64,000 bases of DNA from Arenicola marina (Eukaryota; Annelida; Polychaeta; Arenicolidae). The notes below the pieces were generated by a model that was not told the DNA's origin, made no database searches, and worked only from the letters and a program-made list of their open reading frames with translations. The DNA lies in contig OZ025263.1 of assembly GCA_964019135.1 (NCBI GenBank), positions 23,063,639 to 23,127,638 on the forward strand. Reading direction: 5' to 3'. The translations under genes were made by a program, and so were the position numbers. Below are positions 45,283 through 54,475 of the stretch, piece after piece; the stretch's first letter is position 1; every line of letters starts with the position of its first letter.

Positions 45283-48184
45283 ATGGATATGGCTAGGATT
45301 CTGGGGGGTTGCCCCCCTCTGTCGGCCCGGGGTGGTTACCAGGGTGACGGGCTCGCGACAATGACCCCTCAATCGCGCGGCGGGGCCCGGAGCGACCTAT
45401 TCCTGACTGCCGGTTTCGCTGGCCGGGGGGAGCGGTCGCCAGGGTTACTGGCTACCGACTTCAGGCGCGCCTCTGATCCAGGTTTTTCCCCCGAGGATTT
45501 AAGATATAACAACGCGTCCGATCGTTCACCGTCGCCATGGAAACCTCCGGATTTGAGGTTAATGGAGAGCGGCGTGTCCGCGGGGTCAAAACGAGGTCGT
45601 GACCTATTGACCCCCGTACGGGAAATGGATCCCTCGGTTCCGGTATCAATCAGCTTCTCGAGTGGCTTCGCCGGGAAGTCCGGACTTTCTGCCCCCCTCT
45701 CGGCCTTCAGGCCCACCAAGACCGCCACCCCCGGGCCGCCCTGGGGGGCTCCCGCTGGGGTCACCCCCGTCAGCGGACAGCCAGCGCTCACCCCCCGGTC
45801 ACCCAGGCGCACAGACACCCCTCCACATTCCACTGGTGGCGCCCCCAAACGAGCGCTGTCAAACAGCACCCCCTCCTCACTGGAGGATCGAACCCTACTG
45901 CCGATGTCGTCATCGGCGTCGCTCTTTCACCTGGCCCCTGGCGGCGGCCCGGGGGTGGAGTCCCTCATGGCCCTGAGGGGCTCCCTAGGAGGCTCGCTGG
46001 GGGGCTCCCTGGGCGGCCCGCTGGGGTCACCCCTAGGAGACTTGGGGGCTGGACGCGGCTCGCTCCTGCCCCACTCACTCCTCGGGGGTCTCGGCGACCT
46101 GAACTTCCCGATGGGATTCCCAGCACTATGTGAGTATGGTATATACCATTAATACATATGATGGCCTCAATTATCCTCATGTCAAGTCCCATCAAAATTA
46201 TACAAAAGTAGGCAGAAACAGTTGTCTTTCGTATTGTGTTTCTCAATATATATGAAATTATGTCTGCGAAATAATGTCTACGAAATAATGTCTACGAATT
46301 AATGTATCATTAATTGTATTATAAACAATATACATATAATTATATACATATAAACAGGTAGTATAACTAACCAGATAATCTTGCTTTCAGCCATATCATA
46401 ACCCTCCGTTGAGGAAATCCGATATCAGTTCTCAGAAATAAATACGTCATCCACTGTGGTTAATCATGTGTCTAAGCAGTCGATGCTGTCGGTGCGTTTT
46501 TAAGGAATTTTTATGCCATTTTTGTTTCTTTTGCGGGGTGCATAAAATCAACAAAAAAATTGTTAAGGTAGAACAAGCAAAAAACAGCTGCCGCATATGA
46601 TAACTTTATTTGTCCAGTCTGGCCAAAGTGCGAATAAAGCTGGCGTGAAACACCAATTCGTATACTAAGTACTCCTGCGTGTGTGCCCAAAGATGGCCTA
46701 AAACGTGTAAATGTCCCCGCAGTTCCCCGCCGCCGTCGTCGCGACCAGCAGCCTCGGCGACAGCGGACGACGTTCAGCAGCGAGCAGACCCTACAGTTAG
46801 AGCTGGAGTACCAGCGCACAGAGTACATCAGCCGACCGCGGCGCTTCGAGCTGGCGGACAGCCTCAGGCTGACAGAGACGCAGGTCAAGATATGGTTCCA
46901 GAACAGGCGGGCAAAAGACAAGCGAATAGAGAAGGCGCAAATGGACCAACAGATGAGGTAGGTGTATTTTTACGTTTGACGCTTCATAGTTTTAAATTAT
47001 ATTTTGATACGGCAAAGGTTTTAATGCCGACTTTGTATACACTCCAAAAGTCACTTCAATTTGTCAACTGCCAAATCCATTGAAAGTGGAATTATTTTCT
47101 GGCGGAGTGTTAGTTTAACGTGCTTTTACCATTAGCGACGCAGATATATATAACGTATAATATAGATGTCTATACATTCCACTAAATCGAATGGTGTTAA
47201 TCGGAAGACATGCTTAATCGAAAGAAATATCAAAGCAGAAAAAAACATTTCATTTCTGACACAACCCAATGTTATTTATTAATCGGTGAATCGAAAATTT
47301 TAGGAAGATTCCATTAATCGAAAATTTCAGGAAGATGCCATTATTCGAAAATTTTAGGAACATTAAATTAATCGAAAATTTTAGGAAGATTAAATTATTC
47401 GAAAATTTTAGGAAGATTAAATTAATCGAAAATTTTAGGAAGATTCCAAGGACGGCCTAACACGATTCCATTATTCGAAGATTTTAGGAAGATTCCATTA
47501 ATCGAAGATTTTAGGAAGATTCCATTAATCGAAGATTTTAGGAAGATTCCATTAATCGAAAATTTTAGGAAGATTCCATTAATCGAAGATTTTAGGGAGA
47601 TTCCATTAATCGAAGATTTGAGGAAGATTCCATTAATCGAAGATTTGAGGAAGATTCCATTAATCGAAGATTTTAGGAAGATTCCATTAATCGAAGATTT
47701 TAGGAAGATTCCATTAATCGAAGATTTTAGAGAGATTCCCTTAATCGAAGATTTGAGGAAGATTCCATTAATCGAAGATTTTAGGAAGATTCCATTAATC
47801 GAAGATTTTAGGAAGATTCCATTAATCGAAGATTTTAGAAAGATTCCATTAATCGAAGATTTTAGGAAGATTCCATTAATCGAAGATTTTAGGAAGATTC
47901 CATCAATCGAAAGATAATGTATATTCATATGCATTTCTGTCTAAAATAACAGCAGTTTCTCAAGCAATTTTCTGCTTTTCGTGTAATTCACGCACAGCAT
48001 TCTGTTGCCTCCTTCCAGGTCGCTGGGTTTGGCATCGTCCAGTGGATTTTCCACACTGCCCCCACCCAGCCAGTACGGCAACCTATACGCCGGCTTCTGC
48101 GGCACCAGCCCCGCCCCGGCCTCCTCGGCAGCCGGCATGGATCGAACCCGACAACGATACTCGTACGGCAGTGTCGCCATCTGA
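45283..48184 (+). CDS. ro: Rough-family homeobox transcription factor
   Basis: An ANTP-class homeodomain protein, a nuclear sequence-specific DNA-binding regulator. Three exons join in frame: 45283-46129, 46723-46957 and 48019-48184 (donors T|GTGAGT and AG|GTAGGT; acceptors CCCCGCAG and CTTCCAG), giving 415 residues. The homeodomain is residues 293-352, starting [14 protein letters not shown], with [15 protein letters not shown] and helix 3 [19 protein letters not shown] (Trp340, Gln at homeodomain position 50, Asn343). The RRFELA, RLTETQ and [10 protein letters not shown] blocks match, from memory, Drosophila Rough closely. The 282 residues before it are Ser/Pro/Gly-rich with an [12 protein letters not shown] run near 239-250. 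The C-terminal 55 residues end RYSYGSVAI. Met 45283 is the first in the open frame; a second Met follows at codon 3. Exon 1 is GC- and CpG-rich. Intron 2 holds a 27-bp array. Confidence 0.9.
47280..47915. repeat. 27-bp minisatellite in intron 2 of ro
   Basis: The regular part (about 47460-47915) is some 17 units of ATTCCATTAATCGAAGATTT plus TAGGAAG. A degenerate leader (47280-47450) uses AATTAATCGAAAATTTTAGG. The 27-bp period gives nine-residue protein repeats in open frames on both strands, an artefact since it lies between a donor (46958) and an acceptor (48018). Confidence 0.95.
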
Positions 48185-48504
48185 CGGACTCATTGCACAG
48201 CGTATTGCAAAAACATTGTAGGCTCCAGTGTGGTCAACATCGCCACGTGGCGCATTTTCCCCAAATATCGCCATAGATAATTTACTTTTTTAAGGGGAAA
48301 TCCACATTGCCACACTGTTATCGAAGGGCAGAGGATCTGTATCATGCATACATAGATATAAGCAGTCATGCAGTAGGGCGTGAACCACGAACTTCGGATG
48401 ATGGCTGGCCGGGTCGATTCACACGAGCGGGGGGGGGGGAGGCGGGGCACACTAAGTTATTACATTGGTGGTGGTGGTGGGAGCGGAGGGGGGGGGGGGG
48501 GGGG

Positions 48505-48870
48505 GTGCCGCCCATCCCATAGAGAGCATTTGGCGACCGAGAAAAAAGTAAGCGATGTTTGTGATCATTGAGGGATAATTTGTTAATAAAAAAAGGCATC
48601 TGAAAAAGACACTGACAGAAATTGTTGGTTAAAAGCATCTAAAATAGACACTGACAGAACTTTTTGGCTAAACAGACATCTGAAATAAACACTGACAGAA
48701 GTTTGTCGCTAAAAAACCCATCTAAAATAGACACTGACATTCATGACAAAGTGTCTGGAGGTTAATTAGTTGAATACTTTCGATATCAACTGGACTATAT
48801 AGTCAAGAACTGCAACTTTGAAAAAAAAATCACATTAAGAGCTTCGGGGATGGAGCGAAAAAAGGGATCA
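48505..48870. repeat. Dispersed repeat family, copy 2
   Basis: Related to 11790-12045 and 50245-50330. Blocks include CATAGAGAGCATTTGG, GAGAAAAAAGTAAGCGATG, GACATTCATGAC, GTTAATTAGTTGAATACTTT and ATCAACTGGACTATATAGTC. It adds an internal four-fold repeat of about 45-50 bp (CATCTRAAATAGACACTGAC at about 48597-48738). Confidence 0.65.
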
Positions 48871-48895
48871 TCTGGGCGGCACATGTGTATACAGG

Positions 48896-49074
48896 CAGGG
48901 GCGGATCCAGAAAATGGATAGGGGGGCCGGCTTTAGGATCAGATCCAGGTATGCTGGAAGGGGGCGGTTTTGGTTTTGGTTTCATATGTTAAATAGTATA
49001 AATTATATAAATTTTGGCTCTAAAAGGGGGGGCCGGGGCCGGGTCGCCCCCCCTCCCCCATGGATCCGCCCATG
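48896..49074. mobile_element. MITE, GGCGGATCC-type ends (179 bp)
   Basis: The left end CAGGGGCGGATCCA and the right end, read on the minus strand, CATGGGCGGATCCA differ at one position. The interior has G-rich then AT-rich then GGCCGG/GGGTCGCCCCCC sequence with no coding capacity. ACAG occurs just outside each end, a weak hint of a short target duplication. Same family as 49682-49995 and 52129-52455. Confidence 0.6.
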
Positions 49075-49681
49075 ACAGCTAACTATACTAGTGCCCCCCC
49101 CCGGTCCGGGTCCACACGCCGCTCTGGATCCAGACGATCACCCTCTATGTCCATGATCTCCGCCTGGGACCCCACGGACAGGGCTTGTCGCCGTCGGAAT
49201 ATACTTAATAATATGATAATATATATGTTACATTCGTTGCGTTCAATTGCCGTGCCATGCAATTACCAAAGTCGGAAACGATCCGCATTTTATTATTTTC
49301 AACTTGTGTTTACAATGACAAGATGTATCTTTATTAAAATAAAATTAAAACCGTTTCGTTTCCGCATATGATGGTGTCATGTTTTAAATAAAATGATTGC
49401 TCTTCACTATCGTTGTCTATAAGTCTTCGAAGTCTATAAGAGCGAGGTTTAGATAGGACATAGCGAAAATAATTTTGCATGCAATAAGTTTGTGACTCCA
49501 AGTTTAGCAGTGGATTCATTGCACGCAGATTTGGATTGCAATCCTCCAAACATGAGCCCACAATCCCTAACATCAAACACCGTCTCGCAAGGATACGTTA
49601 AAGGGGGACATCTTTTTGTCGGGTATAGCTAAGACGTCCACAGAAATCTTTATCACCTGCAAAATCGGCTGCGAATCGGTG
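49075..49681. other. Intergenic between MITEs
   Basis: Unique-looking sequence with AATAAA hexamers near 49338 and 49387 that could belong to the 3' UTR of the upstream gene. No gene of its own. Confidence 0.35.
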
Positions 49682-49995
49682 CAATGGCGGATCTAGGGGG
49701 GGGGGGATCTAGGAGGGGGGGTTCCCCTGGGAACCAGAACATGCAGCATACATGTTAACATACATGTTAAAGTCCCAATTCTTCAGAGAGCAACACCCCC
49801 CCCCCCTCGGGAAACTAAACATACACTGTGAAAGTCGGGTTCTCCAAGCCCAAGCCCCGCCCCCCCCGATCACAAGTCTTCAGAGCAGCCAACTCCCCCA
49901 CCCGGTCGCAAGTTTTTCAGAGAGCTCACCCCTCGGTCGGAAGTTTTCAGAGAGCAACCCCCCCCCCCCTTGGCAAATTCCTAGATCCGCCCCTG
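49682..49995. mobile_element. MITE, GGCGGATCTAGG-type ends (314 bp)
   Basis: The left end CAATGGCGGATCTAGG and the right end on the minus strand CAGGGGCGGATCTAGG form terminal inverted repeats with two mismatches. CGGTG lies immediately outside both ends, consistent with a 5-bp target-site duplication. The interior has G-run, C-run and repeated TTCAGAGAGC phrases but no frame. Non-autonomous. Confidence 0.7.
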
Positions 49996-50074
49996 CGGTG
50001 CATTTTCCCAATTGAGCTGCTAGACGTCGCAGTTCCATACAGGCCGGGGGGGGGGGGGACATTACACAATGGTG

Positions 50075-50232
50075 TGTGCACGAATCCTTGAAAGGGGGGG
50101 CACAATAAACAAATTTGACGACCGGAGGGGGGCACAGAATTGAACAGGGGGACACATATATACTTTACGGTCTGAAATGGGGGGGGGGGGCACGTGCCCC
50201 CTGTGCCCCCCCCCCCGCTGCACACGCCCATG
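50075..50232. mobile_element. G-rich non-autonomous element, copy 1
   Basis: From GTGTGCACGAATCCTTGAAA to CACACGCCCATG. It contains ATATATACTTTACGGTCTGA, a G run, the palindrome GGCACGTGCC and a C run, so the 3' half can fold back on itself. It matches 50345-50730 in order. Both copies end (A)CGCCCATG. Confidence 0.5.
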
Positions 50233-50244
50233 CTACATTACTAC

Positions 50245-50330
50245 AGTGGTGGGGTGTGCCATAGAGGGCATTTGGTCAAGGAGGAAAAAGTACGCGATTT
50301 TGTAACGTTAGCCATTGGGAGATATTTTTT
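50245..50330. repeat. Dispersed repeat family, copy 3 (partial)
   Basis: GTGGTGGGGTGTGCCATAGA, GGGCATTTGGTCAAGGAGG, AAAAAGTACGCGATTTTGTA and CATTGGGAGA align with copies 1 and 2. It lies between the two G-rich elements. Confidence 0.55.
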
Positions 50331-50344
50331 GCGCACTGTGAGTC

Positions 50345-50730
50345 AGAGCACGTGCAGGAATTCTTAAGGGGGGGGGGGGTGGGGGGGTGGGAGGCACAAC
50401 CATTTTTTTCCGCAAACACATGAACAAATGCGTTTAAAAGACTGAGACGTAGGTGACCGTGGTGCACGTTGGTAATTCTATAATCGTTGGTAACAGAGAG
50501 AAAGCACACGTAAACTAATAGGTTGATGCCGTGTAATATATAAGGTCATAGAGATCAGGGAGCGCAGAATCAGGGGGTGGGGGCACAGATATATCTTAGG
50601 GTCTGCAAGGGGGGGGGGCACAAATATTTCTTAGGGCCTGAAAGGGGGGGCACAAATATATCCTAGGGTCTGAAAGGGGGGGGGGGGGGACACGTGCCCC
50701 CCTGCGCCCCCCCCCCGGCACGCCCATGGG
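50345..50730. mobile_element. G-rich non-autonomous element, copy 2
   Basis: Starts GAGCACGTGCAGGAATTCTTAA (split by one or more insertions) and ends GGCACGCCCATGG. It carries three tandem copies of the phrase CACAAATATATC(C/T)TAGGGTC plus TGAAAGGGGG where copy 1 has one. It includes ACACGTGCCCCCC next to G and C runs. Confidence 0.5.
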
Positions 50731-52128
50731 TCATCTTGTTTATAAGAAATGCCCACTCTCATTGCGTTGTGAACTGTTTGTGAAGCTTTGTGAACAGTGA
50801 ACACTGGATCCCAGACTGAAACAAGTTTCGTTGTATCGTTGTTCCATTGCCTATAAAAACATTTGCTGTATGGCGATGTTAGTATGGTATGAATTTGTGT
50901 TTATTCGGTAAAAAATCAATGGATAGATGACAACATATAACAATTGTGAAAGGGTACATCTAGATGGTAATACTGGGGATTACATGATAAATGAACATAT
51001 GGTTTCATAGCATACACATATGGTTTCATAGCATACACATATGGTTCATAGCATACACATATTCACAGCAAACACATAAAATGGAGAATACATGTGACAT
51101 ATTTGTTATGCAATTTTTATTACATCGGAGAACTATTGAAGGCGGGGTTGGAGGATGGAGGGTTAATTAAGTCTGAAGGGTAAGGGTAAGATCGGGGGGA
51201 TATTACGTTCACGGGACAATTGTCAATTATGATACCCCCCCCCCCCTCCTCATACTCTCCGGACAATTGTCAAACTTACTTGCCTCCGTGACACCATACG
51301 ATCCACCGTGAACGTAATGCCCCCCGCCCTTACCATCCCGACTTAATCGCATAATAGCACATATAATGGCGGATACATGTTGCATTTTTATGGTACATTT
51401 TTAATATTGAGGACTGTTGGGGGCGGGGTTGGAGTAAGTCTGGAGGGCAGGGAGAGGGTGGGGTGGGACGGGGCAGGGGGATATGACGCATTGTATGGCG
51501 TCGCAGCCGGGGACCAGATTAACAATTTTAAAATATTCGTCTAATTTGCGCAAGAAGTGTTGTCCTCCCCATTTAACAGTGTCTGGGCGTAAGCGCTGTT
51601 AGTATTTTTGTTTTATTGTCAAATCAATCAGAAAGTCAACTAGGTGCATAACAATATATAACAAACGAAAAAAGTATGCATCTAAATGTCCACCCAGTAC
51701 ATTACATCGAGTAATAAACATATAGCTGTTACATAGTGTGCGTGTAATTAAAGACATAAACTGAATGAGGAATACACGGGTACATATATCAGGGCGCTTG
51801 TGGAGCGGAATTGGAGGAGAGAAGACTAATTGAGCCTGGAAGGTATGTGTTGGATTTGGGGTATCATATTGACTTTATGGAGGGTCATGCGGTATCGCTG
51901 ATGCAGATGGAAGTCTAATTTTGGAACTCCTATCTAATTCACACAAAAAGTTCTTCCTACCCCATTAACTTCTAAAAGGAGCTCGTGCCCAAGCGACGTC
52001 GCGAGCGGAAAAATGTTCATCTTTAGCTTTCCTGTGTAAAGCGTTGTTTAAGATACACCCAGTTGGAGATTCCCTGCCCTCAACTTTAAATTTCCGGGAG
52101 ATTTTTGTAAATGTTATCGAACAGCAGG
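50731..52128. repeat. Old diverged tandem duplication, non-coding
   Basis: A series of phrases at 50875-51600 recurs in the same order at 51590-52010: TGTTAGTAT, AATCAAT, ACATATAACAA, TACATC, TGATAAAT/AGTAATAAA, GGGGTTGGAGGA/GGAATTGGAGGA. Also GACCAGATTAACAATTTTAA versus GGAAGTCTAATTTTGGAA, then TCTAATTTGCGCAAGAAGTG versus TCTAATTCACACAAAAAGTT. The left unit has a further internal partial repeat near 51345-51480. A 19-bp direct repeat (CACATATGGTTTCATAGCA) lies at 50996-51060. No gene is seen. Confidence 0.5.
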
Positions 52129-52455
52129 GGCAGATCTAGGAATTTGAACAGAGGGGGGGGGGGGGGGGGCGGAGGGGTGGGGGGGCGGGGTCCAAACCTG
52201 TATCCTGTATCCTGTATAACAAAAAGGTAACATGTGTTCCCCATCCCGGCCCGGGGCGGCGGGGGTCCACTGAAAACTTGCGACCGGGGGGGTGGAAGAG
52301 GGGTCCACGCCGCCTCAGGTAGCGTTCTTCCTCAAAAGAAGGTGAGTGGGCGGGGTCCCGGATGGCCTAAATTTTGCATTAAAAAACGGAATTCTTTCTC
52401 TAACAGGGGGGGGGGGGGGGGGTGGGGGGGTCTCCCTCTGGATCCGCCCTTGCTG
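52129..52455. mobile_element. MITE, GGCGGATCC-type ends (327 bp)
   Basis: The left end AGCAGGGGCAGATCTAG and the right end on the minus strand AGCAAGGGCGGATCCAG are inverted repeats with a few mismatches. GAACA is repeated on either side, consistent with a short target duplication. The interior is G-rich at both ends and includes a CCTGTATCCTGTATCCTGTAT triplet repeat. Non-autonomous. Confidence 0.62.
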
Positions 52456-53240
52456 AACATATAAGAAGAACCAGTGTCCCATGTGAAAATGCCTCCCGTG
52501 CGGGGATGGCCTTCCACCTTGTATCTATCATAATGGCACCGTACGAACACAAAAAACGGAGATAGTCTTGATATGGAACGATATTGCCATATTAATTAAT
52601 GAAATGGGTTGGTACATGCCTCTAATTTCACGTATTTACAGGACGATCTGCGAGAGAAAATGCATGTCGTACCAATTATGTTCGTAAGGCTCACAGCAGA
52701 AATGAAATTTGAGGTCGAATCAGGCAAACGACCAGCGCGCCACACAAAATCATAACGTCCTCCTTCACTCGCCAGGGGAAAAATGAGCGCTGCAACTGCG
52801 AAAGCAACGAAAAGGCCCACTTTCTCATATTATTCCTACGGTTATTTGCTTCTGATAAGTACGTTAATATCAGACCTTGCCAAATAAACTATGTTGTATA
52901 AATAAATTATAAGGTGAATGGGCTTCATCATATTTTTATTATAAAAAAACTACGAGTACGAAACTGACTGGTTGATTACCCTAGCACTCTGGCTTTGTAT
53001 GACACAAAACAATTTTGAAGGGTTGGCTGTTTTGGTTGAAGACTCGAGGGTGAATGTTCAACGTTCGTTGCTTCGCGGTCTGCATCTGTAAGTTTGATTA
53101 AGTCAAGGAAAAATACGTGAAATCCAGGAACGTTAATCTGGGCCACTAAGGACTGAGCCATTCGAAATACTAACACTCACAGCCACAGTCACTCAGGTCT
53201 GAAACTGACACTCAGTCTCAGACAGTCTCAGTGCAGTGGA
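52456..53240. other. Intergenic, nothing recognised
   Basis: No gene or repeat is supported. The final part (53165-53230) is CAGTCTCAG/ACTCAGTCTCA-rich and grades into the next repeat. Confidence 0.45.
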
Positions 53241-53400
53241 CACCAGGTCAGATACTCAGTCTCACTTGTCAGGGGACAGTGCCAATGGCAATGACAATGT
53301 CTGTCACTGTCATGTGTCAGTGTCACTTGTCTTGAGGTGTCACTGTCATGTGTCAGTGTCACTTGTCTTGAGGTGTCACTGTCAATTGTCAGTATCACAC
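53241..53400. repeat. 36-bp tandem repeat with GTGTCA/TGACAC theme
   Basis: About two and a half copies of TGTCACTGTCATGTGTCAGT plus GTCACTTGTCTTGAGG at 53306-53400, preceded by simpler CAGTCTCA and TGTCACTG phrases. Confidence 0.75.
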
Positions 53401-53565
53401 TCACAGGCACATTCAGTGAAGAGAGCTGGGGGTGTGGTGACGCTGAATTTTCATATTTAAAATTAACAGATATTTTATTGTATAAGCTAAGATTATCCAC
53501 CCCACCCCTCTACCTTGGTGCACGTATACCCCTGTACTGGCCCCAGGTATAAGCCTTAGATCTAC

Positions 53566-53668
53566 TAGCCTGAAAACAAGACGTTACAGTCGTAAGACAG
53601 TTAGGGGATGGGACGACATAGTGTATTACTATGTCGTCCCATCCCCTAACTGTCTTGTTTTCAGGCTA
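53566..53668. repeat. Fold-back palindrome (~40-bp arms)
   Basis: The inner arms 53595-53621 and 53629-53655 are perfect 27-bp reverse complements around a 7-base loop (TGTATTA). The outer arms continue with TAGCCTGAAAACA (53566-53578) and its complement ending at 53668. The left arm has about 14 extra bases containing GTTACAGTCGTA. The sequence just outside (AGATCTACT / AGATCTACA) is also repeated. Either a very small fold-back element or a recent inverted duplication. Confidence 0.85.
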
Positions 53669-53689
53669 TAGATCTACAGATCTACTAAC

Positions 53690-54165
53690 ATGTACCTCGG
53701 CCACCTATACGTCTCAGTCTTTTAAACGCGAATACATTCCAAAGGATGTGCTCTCCAGTGAGTTTGCCGATGACAAAAGGCCAACTGGGTGGCCAAAGCT
53801 CAGGTTTAAGGATGTTTGCAAGCGTGATATGAAGGCTTTCTGCATTGATATAAATTCTTGGGAGGTTCTAGCATTCAAAAGAGGGAATGGTCACATGTTG
53901 TGCATGAGGGAATGGCCTACCACGACTGGTTCTGGTTTGACAAACTGTACTTGAAATGCCAATCTACACCCCCAGTGAGTATAAACCAAGACCTATCGAC
54001 AGGTCATTGATGCGGAGACTGCCGGAAGCTCTGTCGGTCACAGATAGGCTTGTTCAGTCAAAAGAGTAAATGCCGCGATTCAAATCGTATCACTTGAAAT
54101 CTAACGAAGCTACAAAATCCTGCTTCTTTCATAGATGGATGGATGCCAACAAAATGTGCGTACAA
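53690..54165 (+). mobile_element. LINE 3' fragment (C-terminal ORF2 region and tail)
   Basis: Reads IPKDVLSSEFADDKRPTG, WPKLRFKDVCKRDMKAFCID and INSWEVLAF, the familiar C-terminal segment of invertebrate non-LTR retrotransposon ORF2 proteins (RTE/CR1-like), which follows the reverse transcriptase domain. After a stop and a frame change comes CRKLCRSQIGLFSQKSKCR, the cysteine-motif tail of the same family, then a 3' end with GATGGATGGATGCCAAC. It is truncated at the 5' end and has at least one frame break and one stop, so it is dead. Its tail matches 62857-63025. Confidence 0.75.
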
Positions 54166-54251
54166 TCATAGTGTTTATATATTTTTTATCTTTAGACATC
54201 AATAAAGTGTATCCATTAACCCTAGGTTGTTTCAATTAAATTTTCTCAAAG

Positions 54252-54309
54252 AAATGTTGGAATAGACAGCTTATCCCAACCAACTGCCATGAGCATACAG
54301 CACAACTTG
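54252..54309 (+). other. Candidate upstream exon of ERICH2
   Basis: Bounded by TTTTCTCAAAG| and CAACTTG|GTGAGT. The frame that fits the next exon is open (reading NRQLIPTNCHEHTAQL) but has no Met. The frame with ATG (MSIQHNL) does not join to it. Unproven. Confidence 0.25.
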
Positions 54310-54475
54310 GTGAGTCCTGCCGCTATTTGCACCATTGAGAAAAACTTGGCTGTATCAGAAGCTTAATTATATTGTCTCTGGTATTCCATACATATGCATG
54401 TTTGCGTCTGCTACTATGTACATCACTACCATCTTGTAATATGCATGGTAGAATGATAAAAAACTAATTTGACAG

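Noticed and set aside
47422-47934. 170-residue frame of nine-residue repeats
   Set aside because: It is the intronic 27-bp array of ro. It lies between a supported donor and acceptor.
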